Assembly: GCA_036023115.1 (NCBI GenBank) | Contig: JAYKKT010000041.1 | Span: forward strand, 8,084,001-8,148,000 | Direction of reading: 5' to 3' | Source of the DNA: Brasenia schreberi | Taxonomy: Eukaryota > Streptophyta > Magnoliopsida > Nymphaeales > Cabombaceae | DNA: 64,000 nt | Shown: in pieces, positions 53,295-64,000 of the stretch | Position numbering within the stretch: position 1 is the first letter of the stretch | Layout: each line of letters opens with the position of its first letter | The notes under the pieces: generated by a model | What the model saw: the letters and a program-made list of their open reading frames with translations, nothing else | Database searches by the model: none | Told to the model about the DNA's origin: nothing | Position numbers and translations under genes: made by a program

Positions 53295-54473
53295 GGTCTA
53301 AGCTGAATACCCTTGTGAAAATGTTGTGAGGGAACCTCCTTTGAAACTTTGTAAATGAGGATCAAAGTGGATCGTGTGACCCTGAATGAGGGAATCGATT
53401 CTTGTGAAAAAGCGGAGTTTTCAAAAATCGATGGGTTACATTTCAAAAGTCTTCATCTTATAAAGGAAGGCCTTGTTCAATATAGCAAAATACTTGCAAG
53501 TAGTACATGCTATTTCAAAATAGGGTGATCTGGGATGAATCGAGTAAATCATTGGGATAAGTCTTTCCCCTCTTCGTTTCTCCTCCCCGAAAGAAAAATT
53601 TGGCAAAAAGCAAGAAAAGGAAAATCCCTCCAAAAAAAGTCTCTTTCCAAAGGAAAGCAGAATTGCAAAGAAAAATCGTTCTTCGATTGAAAAAAAGAAA
53701 AGAAAAAAAGAAAAGAGGGAAACAAAAAAGAAAATCCTCCCAAAGGGAGGCCCTTTATGAGAGAAAAAGAAAAAAGTTGTCAAAATGCTCAAAAGAGCAA
53801 AATTTTCCACCTCTTTGCCTCAAACCACGGGACGCTTCAGAAGGGACCATTGTAACTCTTTCCCCTATCCCTATGATTTATCCCAAGTGAAGAAAGATTC
53901 ATTTCAAGTTGTCCTAAAGTAAAAATAGGATCTGCTTACTTGAATCTCATTTTGTTTGAGAATTAGACGTTGTTGGGTAAGGCGTAGAAATTTTGAAATA
54001 CTTCCTGATTTCCTTATAAAACCTCCGCTAGAGTAGCGAGTGTTAAGACTCAAGTGAAGGGAAATGCAAGAAGCTGAAAATCCTTGTGATTGAAGCTAAA
54101 AGGGTTTTCCCTCTTTCAAAATCAAATTGAGAAAAACCCCAAACATCGAGCAACATAAGACCAGCCACTTGGTGCAGCCAGTCTTCATAAGCCTCCCAAG
54201 CTCGATTATTGCATAATTCGGGTCTCTAGAAAATCATTTTCTAGCATATCATCCATGTCATCCACTCATGCGTGCACACATGGTCATCAAATGCATGATC
54301 CCAATTAGGACTAGAACCGCATTAGGAGAAGTCCCCTTTGGCGAAAATCCCCTCTTACCGGGCATAAGGAAAAAGTTTTTCTTAGAAAACTGGGACAATC
54401 CATATTCTCGACGACGAATCCAGGGAGAAAGCAAAAAGGGGTGTTGTCTTCTTTGCCATTATCCAAATAAATT
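53295..54473 (+). other. 3' untranslated region of element C
   Basis: Aligns with 16952-18129 (B) and with the reverse of 58738-59927 (K). It ends inside the inverted repeat TTATCCAAATAAATT where, without PPT or LTR start, LTR sequence follows. The frames here, including the Lys-rich one at 53600-53890, are not recognisable proteins. Confidence 0.7.
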
Positions 54474-55444
54474 TTCAAACAAATACCTGGTTTTCAAAAA
54501 CCATTTTCAAACCAATTTTGAACTTTCAAAACCCCGGAGTTATAAAGTTTTAACTTTTGTAAAAAAATCCTTCAAAATAAAGGTTCTTAGACCCGGGCCA
54601 AAACCAAAATTTTGTGAAGCATGTGAAACTTGATAAAAAACCAGCTCCAAAACAGGTCAAAAAGCAAAAGTTCAGCCCAGCCGGATGAAAGTAGGGCCAA
54701 AAAGCAAAAGGAACATCCAGGCCAGAAGCAGACTTCAGCCCCAGAATGTGAAATACAAAGTCAAAGCACCGATAAAGCTATCAGAAATGAAACCCCAAGC
54801 TTGAAAAATCAGAAATTAGACAAAACAAAGTTCAGAAGGTGAGAAGATGGTCGGACAAGAAGACTGGGAAAAACCAAGCTCAAACAAGTCATTGGCGACA
54901 CTAGGGCCCGTTCAAAACCGTCCATCTCAAAACACCAAGAAAGACTGAAGAAAGAAGATTTTGGATTGGATCTGGACATAAATATCCAGATCTAGACCCA
55001 AATAGTGTTTGGATCAGATTTGGATCTCAAAACCCAAATCCAAGATCCAAACCCAAGACCCACCCCTTGGCCTATAAATAAGACTAAGGGGGGTGAAAAA
55101 GTTCATGTGAACTTGCTTGGGAGCCTTGGGAAGAGAGAGAGAGAGTGGGTGCAAAAGTCAACATTGGTGGGCTTTAGCCATGTGGGTTCAATCAAGGGTG
55201 AGGTGGGTTCAAGCCTTGTAGACCTAGACCTAGCTTGGGGCTACAACAACACGGCTACAAATGGCGTGGACATGGGCTGCAACCTTGGCTGCACAAGAGG
55301 GACTCAGCTCCAAGAGGTAAGTCCCTAAACCTAACCCAAACCTAGCCTAGACCTAGCCCACTTGACCTAACCGACCTAACCCATACACCACCTAAACCTA
55401 GCCATGAACCCACTCTGAAACCCACTTAGCTAGGCGCTGCCCGC
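54474..55444 (+). mobile_element. Partial 3' LTR of element C (U3 and leader start)
   Basis: Matches LTR G from about its 30th base: ACCTGGTTTTCAAAAACC, then the GGATCTGGAC block (54961-55040) and a TATA box CCTATAAATA near 55071. The PPT and the first bases of the LTR are deleted. Element K interrupts it at 55445. Confidence 0.8.
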
Positions 55445-55615
55445 TGTAGGCATAAAAATTTCTACTCCTGGTTTTTGAGACCAGAAATGAACCTTTTCGC
55501 ACCTAAGTCATTTTAGCGAGCATGCTAGCTAGCTTGCTCAAGCTAGCGAAGAGTTTTGAAATGTTCTGACTTTTCTAGCGATTGTGGGAAAGTGGGATCT
55601 TTTTGATTAAACCTT

Positions 55616-55633
55616 CTTGAACCGATGCTCAAG
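55616..55633 (-). other. U5 stem-loop of LTR J (covaried form)
   Basis: The minus strand reads CTTGAGCATCGGTTCAAG, with stem CTTGA/TCAAG and loop GCATCGGT. It keeps the common loop but has the A-T closing pair of element E. Confidence 0.6.
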
Positions 55634-56089
55634 GGTCAGTTTAAACGCTTAAAAACTTCATTTTTACAAAAACTTTGAAAAGACCAGTGTTCGAAGAATT
55701 CGATGTATGCCTTGTTTGCAAGTTTTATTACGACTCTTTGGACGACCTAAGTCTTTGGAGTTTTACCTATTTAAGCCTAATATGTGTGTGAACATGTGGC
55801 CTATTTTCAACGTGGTTTGAGCGTGGATTCGGGGCTTCTTTGAAAGCGAACGAATGCAAGGATGCAAAATATTTTCAGGTTTTAAAAGTGATGCTGTGAG
55901 CTAGGCTCGAATTGAAAGGGCAACTCACACAACTTTTACAAATGTAAATACCCAAAATTGAAGTGCAACTCACGCAACTTTCACAAATGTAAATACCCAA
56001 AATGTAAAGCAACTCACACGACTTAATGTAAATCCACACAAAGGGAAATGCAACTCGACGTGAAGTAAACTCACACAACTTGAAGATAT

Positions 56090-56830
56090 ATAAATATGTT
56101 GTATCCTAAGAGCGAAAAGGCTCTATGTGTGTGAGTGTAAAGAGCGGAAATGCTCGAGTGCTTGTGTGTGCTTCTCGTGTGAAATTGAAATGACAACTCA
56201 CACAACTTTCATTAAAGTAAATACCCAAATGGAAATATATACTTTAGCTTAAGAGCGGAAAGTCTCAATGCACGTGTGTTTAGGTGTGAAATTTAAATGA
56301 CAACTCACACGACTTTCACTAAAGTAAATACCCAAATTGAAATATATACTTTAGCTTAAGAGCAGAAAGGCTCAATGCACGTGTGTGTATGTGTGAAATT
56401 TAAATGACAACTCACACGACGTTCACTAAAGTAAATACCCAAATTGAAAGATATACTTTAGCTTGAGAGCGGAGAGGCTCAATGCACGTGTGTGTAAGTG
56501 TGAAATTTAAATGACAACTCACACGACTTGAATGTAAATCCACCCGAAATTAAATTGCAACTCACATAGCTTTCACTAAAGTAAATACCCAAATGGAAAT
56601 ATATACTTTAGCTTAAGAGCGGAAAGGCTCAATGTGTGTGCAATCGTGTGCAATATAAGAGCAGAAAGGCTCAAGTGCATGTGGGTGTCCTTTGTGTGCA
56701 GTTAAGAGCGAGAAGGCTCAATGTGTGTGCAATCGTGTGCAATATAAGAGCAGAAAGGCTCAAGTGCATGTGGGTGTCCTTTGTGTGCAGTTAAGAGCGA
56801 GAAGGCTCAAGTGCACGTGTGTGGTTGTGT
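56090..56830 (-). repeat. LTR tandem modules in LTR J (about seven copies)
   Basis: Units on the plus strand repeat TTAGCTTAAGAGCGGAAAGG, CTCAATGCACGTGTGTGTA and TTAAATGACAACTCACACGA. The last two or three copies, with AAGTGCATGTGGGTGTCC, form a separate shorter sub-array. Confidence 0.8.
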
Positions 56831-58140
56831 ATCAAACACAAATATTACATTTTGGGGGGAGACTTTTCTCCATTATTACAACCCCGTATCAAATTAAATT
56901 TAACTTAAGTGAGTAACGTAAACCGAATGTAAATAAACACTTACAAGTGGTCGGTTTTGCCTCTCGAGTCGCTCAGGTCTGTCCTCCTTGAAAGCCACGA
57001 GGTAGGTCCCTTTAGGTGGGCTCCGACGTGAGGCTTGGGGGTGGATTCACTTGGGCGAGGCCAAGTGTTTTAGAGCTTAGTATGGGCCTAGTTCGGCCAA
57101 GGGATTAGGTCTAGGAGATAGCGGGTATGGTCCTAGTTAGGTCTAGGTTTGATTTAGGGAAATGGATATGAGCTAGGTGCGGCCAACACTTAGCTTGATT
57201 AGGATATGAAAGGGGGTTGTCGAGGTTGGTGCTCAGCCAACCAGGTTTGGTCGAGTGCTAGGTGCACTCGGCTGGTTTAGGGTGCAGCTTTAGGTGGGTC
57301 ACGACACAGGGTGCAGCAGGCCAGCAGGGCACTTCTATGGCACTGCTGAGGTGCAGCAGGGCCGGTGAGGGGTGCGCAGCAGGTGTGCGGCAAGACGCTG
57401 CGTGGGACAAGGTGGTGCGTTGGAGTGCGGTAGGCTGTGGCGCGGGGGATTTTTATGCGGTAGGGGCACTGGCTGGGTGTACAGCAGGCGTGGGTGGCAA
57501 GGCGCCGCAGGGTGTGCGGTTGGGAGTGAGGTGAGGTGCGGCCGGGGGCACTGCGCTAGGAGTGCTGGGGTGCGGCAAGTGATAGTGGAGTCGGCTGGCA
57601 AGGGTTTTGGTTAGGTCGGTTTAGGGTGGCTAGGCTAGGTTAAGGTAGTCGGTTGGTGGGGTTGCAAGGGAACAAGCTAGGTGTGGCGAGCACCTAGCTA
57701 GGTTCAGTTCGGGGTAGGTTTAGGCATGGTTTAGGTGGGTAGGTTTAGGGTGAGGATGGTCCAACTAGGGTGCGTTTTGGGTTAGGTTTAGGTGGGATTT
57801 AAGGGAGTCAGTTTGGGCTAATTTAGGTCGGTTTAGGTGAAATGGGCTAAGTCTAGGCTAGGTTTGGGTTAGGTTTAGTGGCTAAGACAGGGTTAGGTTT
57901 AGGGACCTACCTCTTGAAGCCAAGCCCACCATGCGCAGCCCTTGTCCATGTCGTTCCATCATGTTGGTGCAACCCCATGGTTAGTCTAGGTTCACAAGGT
58001 TTGAACCCACAACCCTTGATCAAGCCCACATGGCTAACCCACTTGAAAAAGTCAAGCCCACCATTCTTTTCTCTTTTACTTTATGCACTCCCCAGGCCTC
58101 TCCCAAGTAAGTTCACGTGAACTTTCACCCCCCCTTGCTC

Positions 58141-58150
58141 CTATTTATAG
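58141..58150 (-). promoter_or_regulatory. TATA box of LTR J
   Basis: The minus strand reads CTATAAATAG, identical to that of LTR G. Confidence 0.65.
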
Positions 58151-58741
58151 GCAAAGGGGTGGGTCTTGGATTTGGTTTTTATGATCCAAATCCAATCCAA
58201 ACACTATTTGGGTTTGTATATGGATATTTATGTCCAGATCCAATCCAAATTCTTCTTTCTTCAGTTCTTCTTGGTGTTTTGAGATGGGTGGTTTTTACGA
58301 GCCCTGGCTTCATCAGTGCTCCATCTTGGGCTGGGATTTTCCCAACCTTCTTGTCCGACCGTCTTCTCACCTTCTAGACTTTGTTTTTTGTTTGATTTCT
58401 GGTATTTCAAGCGTGGGCTTGGATTTCTGACAACTTTGTTGGTACTTTGGCTTTGCATTTCACATTTCGGGACTGAAGTCTGCTTCTGACCTAGATGCTT
58501 CTGCTTTTTAGCCCTATTTTTGGAGCTACTTTTCGATCAGGCTCCACCTGCTTGATTTGGCTGCTTAACAAAATTTTGGGTTTTGGTCCAAGTTTAAGAA
58601 ACCTTTATTTTGAACGATTTCTGACAAAAGTTTAAAACTTTGCAACTCCTGGGTTTTGAAAGTTCAAAATTGGTTTTGAAAACTAGTTTTTGAAAACCAG
58701 GTGTTTGTTTTGGAAATTTGATTTTGGGGTGTTTACAGCTG

Positions 58742-58777
58742 CCCCTCTTTGGCATTATCCAAATTTATTTGGATAAT
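58742..58777 (-). other. Polypurine tract and perfect inverted repeat of element K
   Basis: The minus strand has ATTATCCAAATAAATTTGGA plus TAAT (58777-58754), then the PPT AAAGAGGGG (58750-58742), four bases before the LTR. The arms of the inverted repeat are perfect over 10 bases or more. Confidence 0.85.
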
Positions 58778-59927
58778 GGCAAAGAAGATAACACCCCTTT
58801 TTGCTTTCTCCCTGGATTCGTCTTGGAGAATACGGATCGTCCTAGTTTTTTTTTTTTTTAGAAAAACTTTGTTTCTTATGCCCGATAAGAGGGGATTTTT
58901 GCCAAAGGGGACTTTTCCTAATGCGGTTCTAGTCCTAATTGGGATCATGCATTTGACGACTATGCATGCACGTATGAGTGAATGACATGGATGATATGCT
59001 GGCAAATATGGTTTTCTAGAGACTTGAATTATGAAATGGTCGAACTTGGGAGGCTTATGAAGACCTATTGCACCAAGTGAGCTGATCTTATGTTGCTCGA
59101 TGTTCGGGGTTTTTCTTAATTCACTTTTGAGAGAGGAAAAATCCTTATAGCTTCAATCCTAAGGATTTTCAGCTTCTCGCGTTTCCCTTTACTTTGAGTC
59201 TTAACACTCGCTAATCTAGCAGAGTTTTTATAAGAAAATCAGGGAGTATTTCAAAATTTCTACGCCTTACCCAACAACGTCTAATTCTCAAACAAAATGA
59301 GATTCAAGTAAGCATATCCTATTTTTACTTTAGGATTCCTTGAAATGAATCTTTCTTCACTTGGGATAAATCACAGGGATGGGGAGAAGAGTTACCACGG
59401 TCCCTTCTGAAGCGTCCCGTGGTTTGAGGCAAAGAGGCGGAAAATTTTGCTCTTTTGAGCATTTTGGTAATTTTTCCTTTTTCTTTCATAGAGGGTCGCC
59501 CTTTGGGAGGATTTTCTTTTTGTTTCCCTCTTTTCCATAGAAGAACGATTTTTCTTTGCAATTCTGCTTTCCTTTGGAAAGAGACTTTTTGTAGGATTCC
59601 CCCTTTTTTTTTGTTTGCCAAATTTTCCTTTTTGGGGAGGAGAAAAGAAGAGGGGAAAGAATTATCCCAATGATCTTCTCGATTCATCCCAGATCAACCT
59701 ATTTAGAAATAGCATGTACTACTTGCAAGTATTTTGCTATATTGAACCAGGCCTTCCTTTGTAAGATGAAGACTTTTGAAATGTAACCGATCTATTTTTG
59801 AAAACTCCGCTTTTTCACAAGCATCGATTCCATCATTCAGGGTCACACAATCCACTTTGATCCTCACTCACGAGGCTTCAAAGGAGATCCCCTCAAAATA
59901 TTTTCACAAGGGTGTTCAACTTAGACC
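58778..59927 (-). other. 3' untranslated region of element K
   Basis: Aligns in order with the equivalent regions of elements B and C. No recognisable protein; a 10-odd base T run lies near 58849. Confidence 0.7.
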
Positions 59928-62496
59928 CTACACATGGTATTTTTTCGAATATTGGGCATTCATAGGGTCTGCTAAATTTCTACCCTCAACATTGATTAAC
60001 CAATATGCATTGTTCATGGTGGTTCCACATACAACATAAGGACCATTTCACTTGGGCTGCTACTTTCCAAGTGGATGTGGGCCACGATGGTGGATGGTTT
60101 TCAATACAAGGTCTCCCACTTTGAAGTGTCGAGGCTTCATATGCTTTTCAAAATGTCAGGCTATCCTTTGCCAGTATGCATGTGCATGATCCATAGCAAG
60201 GAGCCTTCTTTCATCTAACAAATCAAGCTCGGCCATTCTAGCATGCTGAAAAGTCTCTAGGGGGAGGTCGAGTGCAAGTGATGTATGGAATGAATGCAGT
60301 TTGATATGAATGGGGAGAATGGCGTTTGTGCCATAGACCAACTCAAATGGTGTGACATTTTTGGGAGTTCAAATGGAAGTCCTATAAGCCCATAAGGCTT
60401 CATCAAGCTTCTCATGCCATGTCCTACCCTTCTCTAAGGTTTTTTCAATGATACTTATGAGAGTCTTGTTGGTGGCTTCGACTTGGCCGTTGCCTTGAGG
60501 GTAGTAGGGTGATGAGAAGTGATGAGTTATGCCATAGGTGTTACATAATTTTACCATCCTCTCATTCTTGAAGGAGGTGCCATTATCAGACACTAGGTCT
60601 CTTGGAACTCCAAATCGAGCCAAGATATTCTTCTTAATGAATGCCACTACATGTTAACTCTGGACATTAGTCAGGGAGGTAGCTTCAACCCATTTAGAAA
60701 AATACTCGGTGGCTGCTAGGATGAACCTATATCCGTTTACTGCATTTGGAAAGATTGGTCCTACGATGTCAAACGCCCACATGGTGAATGGCCAAGGACT
60801 GACCACGGAATGTAAGGTTGATGATGTGATATGAATGGCGTGCCCATGCACTTGTCATGGGTGACATTTCCTAACATGATCATGACAATCTTGCTTTAGA
60901 GTGGACCAAAAGTAACCGGCTCTAAGTATTTTCATCGCCATCATGTTTTCATTTACATGCCCTCCACATTCTTCATCGTGGAATTCATGCATTATCATCC
61001 TAGCCTCCTCAAGGTCTACACGCCTCAATAAGATGCCAGAAAAACTCTTTTTGTAAAGAATCCCTCCCAAAACTACGTATCGGGTTGAAATCTTTCGAAT
61101 GAAAGCTTTGTCTTTAGAAGAAGCTAATTTCGAAAATCCTTCGTTTTCTAAGAAATCTTTAATGTCTTGAAACCAGGGTTTTTCAGTGGAATTTTGGTCG
61201 TTTTGGCAAATCTCTAAATCGTGGATGGATGGGGTGGGTGAGTGCCATATTTTCAAGGATTGGGTTCCCAAGGTGGGATCGACCCTTAGGGCTGATCCTA
61301 AGGATGAGAAGGCATCTGCTATACCGTTGTCCTCTCTTCCTACGTGTGTGAGTGTACATGATTTGAAAGAATCGACCAGTTTGGTGGCCAATTCATGGTA
61401 TGGAAGGAGTTTTTCATTTTTGACTTGCTAAATTTTCAACACTTGGTTTATGACAAGTAAAGAGTCTCCAAAGACATCGATGCATGATGCCCCTAGAGTT
61501 TTTGAAATTTTCAAGCCTTGTATGAGTGCTTCATACTCGGCTGTATTGTTGGAATATTCAAAATCTAGGCAAATAGCAATGGGGATCTCTCCCTTTTCAG
61601 GGGATATGAGGATGACTCTCGCACTTGCCCCTCTTTGGTTTCTTGCCCCATCGAAGTGCATTTTCCACACTAGGTTTTCGTTTAGATAGTTTGCTAAAAC
61701 ATGGTTTTGAAATTGGTTTAGAAAGATGCCCTCGTCAGGCATTTCATCAAGTATGGGATATGAATCTTCCAAGGGGAATTTGGCCACATAGTCAGCTAGG
61801 GCTTGCCCCTTAATAGAGGTTTGATGATGGAATCTTAGGTCATACTCCATTAAGAGGAGCTGCCATTTACCTAGCCTACCTGTGAGGATAGGTTTTTCAA
61901 ACAAGTGCTTGATCGGATCAAGCCTAGACACTATCCAAATCTCATGATCTAGGAAGTAGTGTCTAAATTTCTGGCAAACCCATACCAAGGCCAAGCATGT
62001 TTTCTCCATGGCCTGATAATTTCTTTCATAAGCCAATAGAGTTTTCGAAATGTAGTAAATAGCATACTCTTTATGGGTATCATCCTCATATTGAGCTAAT
62101 AAAGCACCCAATGCATTCATATGCACAGAAATGTAAAGTAAAAGTGGTTTTCCTTGCTTTGGAGGTTTTAAAACAGGAGGATTAACCAAATATGCTTTTA
62201 ATCTTTTGAAAGCTTTTTGGCAATCGTCGTCCGATACAAATTTCACTCCTTTTCTCAAAAGCTTGTTGAAAGGTTTGCATCTCATTGCGAGGTTTGAAAT
62301 AAACCTTCTAATCGATTGGAGGCGACCTTGGAGGCTTCGAATTTCAGTTAAGTTGGAGGGTGGAGACATGTCTATGATGGCTCGACACTTAGAGGGGTCG
62401 ACTTCAATGCCCCTTTGGCTTACCATAAAACCTAAAAGCTTACCAGATTCTACTCCGAAGACACACTTTTGAGGGTTTAGTTTCACTTTGTAAAGC
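59928..62496 (-). pseudogene. Element K pol, from mid-RT to the C-terminus, broken
   Basis: The minus strand opens with the RT end (KLNPQKCVFGVESGKLLGF), then RNase H (YAIYYISKTLLAYERNY), the second RNase H (AEYEALIQGLKISKTL), the integrase zinc finger and DDE core, and ends KKYHV. Stops lie near 61427 (Trp to TAG), 60852, 60651 (Gln to TAA), 60366 (Arg to TGA) and 60153 (Arg to TGA), with more beyond. Most are C-to-T or G-to-A changes. The N-terminal half of pol with YVDD is missing because LTR L starts at 62497. Confidence 0.92.
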
Positions 62497-64000
62497 TGTA
62501 GACGCAGAAAGTTTCTGCTTCTGGTTCTTAGGCCTGAAGCAAACCTTTTCGTGTGTCTAAGTTCTAATTAAGGAAAAGGGCGTGCCAGCTAGCTTACCTA
62601 AGCTAGCGAAGAGAAATTTAAATCTGACTCCTAACGTGGTGACTGTAAGCAAGCAAGCTCTTTTCATCGCAGACCTTCTTGCACCGATGAGCAAGGGTCA
62701 ATCTGTATGCTTAAAAATCGAGTTTTGAAGTATGAGAACCTACGAAAACGTTTTGAGGTGTTTGACTCGAGTTGTTTTTGTATGATTTTCAGATTTTATT
62801 TCACGTGAATTTGCACGTGCCTATGTCTTCCTTTTTATCCCTTTTCAGGCCTAACTAGGTGTGTGTTATGAACATGTAACCTAAGTGGGGCAACTTTTGA
62901 ATGGGAGTATAGGGTTTGCTTTGATGCAATATGCATCCTAACTCGTGGTATGGCGTATATGCAATGCAACTCACGCAACTCCAAAGGGAAAACCCAAATT
63001 TGAAAGACAATGCCGAAGGGAAATGACTTGTAATGTAAATTGCCAAAGGGAAATTGCGGAAGGGAAATTGCAAAAGGAAAATATGGCTATATCTTAAGAG
63101 CGAAAAGGCTCAATAGTGCAAGTGTGTGCCGTGTATATATGTAAAGACTACGCACACTGCTGAACCTTAAAACCCAAATCTAAAAGACATAGCCGAAAGG
63201 GAAATACTTATAATATATATGGGCCCGAAGGTCGCCAACGTGTTGCGTGGGTGTTGTGTATATATTGAAAGACAACTCACACGACTTAAATGAAACCCAA
63301 ATATAAATTGCAATATGGCCTTAACTAAGGTCTTGGGAGTAAGAGCGAAAGCTCAATGTGTGTGAGTGTATAATTGAAATACTACACACACGACATGAAA
63401 TTAAACCCAAATATAAATTGCAATATGGCCTTAACTAAGGTCTTGGGAGTAAGAGCGAAAGCTCAATGTGTGTGAGTGTATAATTGAAATACTACACACA
63501 CGACATGAAATTAAACCCAAGGAGAATAGAACACGGCCCTTACTTGGGTCTTGCAAATAAGAGCGAAAGCTCAATGTGTGTGAGTGCGAGAATTGAAAGA
63601 CAACACACACAACTTAAGCAAAACCCCACGCAACTTAAAGTATATAAATAAATTTATATCTTAAGGGCTGATTAGGCCCGTGTGTGTTCAAAATCGTGCA
63701 CAACTAAGAGCGAGGTAGGCTCAAGTGCACGTGTGTGTGGGTGTGCCAAGCCACGTTATTACAAGCGGGGGGAGACAATGCTCCGTTATTACAACCCTGT
63801 ATCAAATTTAATTTAACTTAAGCAAGTCTACAAATGAGGACCGAGTTAGGCACTTACGTATAGCTGGTCCGGAGGTGACTTGCTTGAGCTTGGGCTTGGG
63901 CGTAGCCTTGGGCTACAAGAGGGAGCTCCTCGAAATGGCACGGCAAGGGTGTGATTGGACGGGTGAAGCAAGGGTGACGGATGTGGCGCCTTGGGGCTTG
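62497..64000 (-). mobile_element. LTR L, minus orientation, running off the window
   Basis: Starts as TGTAGACGC (minus-strand LTR end) in K's RT. It includes the U5 stem-loop (62678-62695), a PBS-like TGGCACGCCC (62587-62578, minus), hairpin modules (63270-63620), the TTGTAATAA pair (about 63800-63760) and GTAAGT (63857-63852). It may be a solo LTR or the LTR of a whole element; the TSD cannot be checked. Confidence 0.85.
63270..63620 (-). repeat. LTR tandem modules in LTR L (about three copies)
   Basis: Two nearly identical copies of about 113 bp (63296-63408 and 63409-63521) with TAAGAGCGAAAGCTCAATGTG, then a diverged copy. Confidence 0.8.

Larger units (their letters stand above)
21477..55444 (+). 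mobile_element. Element C: the oldest retrotransposon framework, split by solo LTRs D, F and G and by B and K
   Basis: Contents: an 80-bp remnant of the 5' LTR end (21477-21556), PBS, gag in three pieces, protease, an internal deletion, integrase in two pieces, a 3' untranslated region and the start of the 3' LTR (54474-55444). The 5' LTR remnant and the 3' LTR belong to the same LTR type (ending CTTAGGTGCxAAAGG...CCTACA, as in LTR J). Removing the solo LTRs with one TSD copy each restores the reading order at every junction. Confidence 0.85.
55445..58737 (-). mobile_element. LTR J, 3' LTR of element K (3293 bp)
   Basis: The minus strand runs from TGTAAACACCCCAAAATC (58737) to ATGCCTACA (55445). 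Landmarks are the TATA box (58150-58141), the GTAAGT site (56944-56939), the TTGTAATAA pair (about 56890-56840), hairpin modules (56090-56830) and the covaried U5 stem-loop (55616-55633). The leader segment at 57240-57610 is unusually G-rich on the plus strand. No coding content. Confidence 0.9.
55445..62496 (-). mobile_element. Element K: decayed Tat-type retrotransposon, minus strand
   Basis: Contents on the minus strand from the right: a pol fragment (62496-59928), a 3' untranslated region (59927-58751), a PPT and the 3' LTR J (58737-55445). Pol starts in mid-RT because LTR L (62497 onward) interrupts it. The gag and 5' LTR would lie beyond the window. The LTR J end sits in element C's 3' LTR. 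Confidence 0.85.

Overview
The window is plant nuclear DNA, very probably from a seed plant. It is almost entirely nested Ty3/gypsy LTR retrotransposons of the Tat type, recognised by a second RNase H domain between the reverse transcriptase-RNase H and the integrase, a GPY/F-like integrase tail and no chromodomain. The only host-gene sequences I recognise are passengers: an intact, intronless ORC2 reading frame in each LTR of the youngest element, and a fragment of a 60S acidic ribosomal protein P2 gene, introns retained, inside a solo LTR. I see no tRNA, rRNA or CRISPR and no ordinary host gene in its own context.

Layout. 1-6864: element A (minus), a decayed copy with an unusual repeat-containing ORF and a 2.8 kb LTR. 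7025-21476: element B (plus), a decayed pol, split at 10696/16879 by a solo LTR (10697-16878, TSD GTTGA) that itself contains the 2.8 kb P2-bearing insert; then the B 3' region and 3' LTR (18130-21476). 21477-55444: element C (plus), the oldest framework. Its gag, protease and integrase remnants are split by three solo LTRs: D (22349-41377, TSD ACAGT), F (minus, 42208-45468, TSD CGAGC) and G (46369-52889, TSD GGCAC). G contains another solo LTR, H (48701-52000, TSD ATAGG). D contains the complete element E (23510-39206, TSD CCACC). 55445-64000: element K (minus), inserted in C's 3' LTR and cut at its 5' side by a further minus-strand LTR (L) that runs off the window.

Element E is the centrepiece. 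It has LTRs of about 3.87 kb that differ by about 0.7% (my hand count), a PBS, an intact gag-protease ORF, a G-patch ORF one in-frame amber codon downstream, an intact 1243-residue RT-RNase H-aRNase H-integrase ORF, a PPT and perfect TSDs. Its LTRs carry the whole ORC2 ORF upstream of the LTR TATA box, so the ORF lies in U3. A genomic RNA would therefore carry ORC2 as a third gene downstream of pol, topologically like the U3 ORF of some retroviruses.

The many LTRs also allow comparison. All those checked share a U5 stem-loop with a compensatory base-pair change. The non-E LTRs share a GTAAGT donor-like site, and most LTRs have a partial second copy of the PBS in U5. Elements B, E and K share an inverted repeat beside the PPT.
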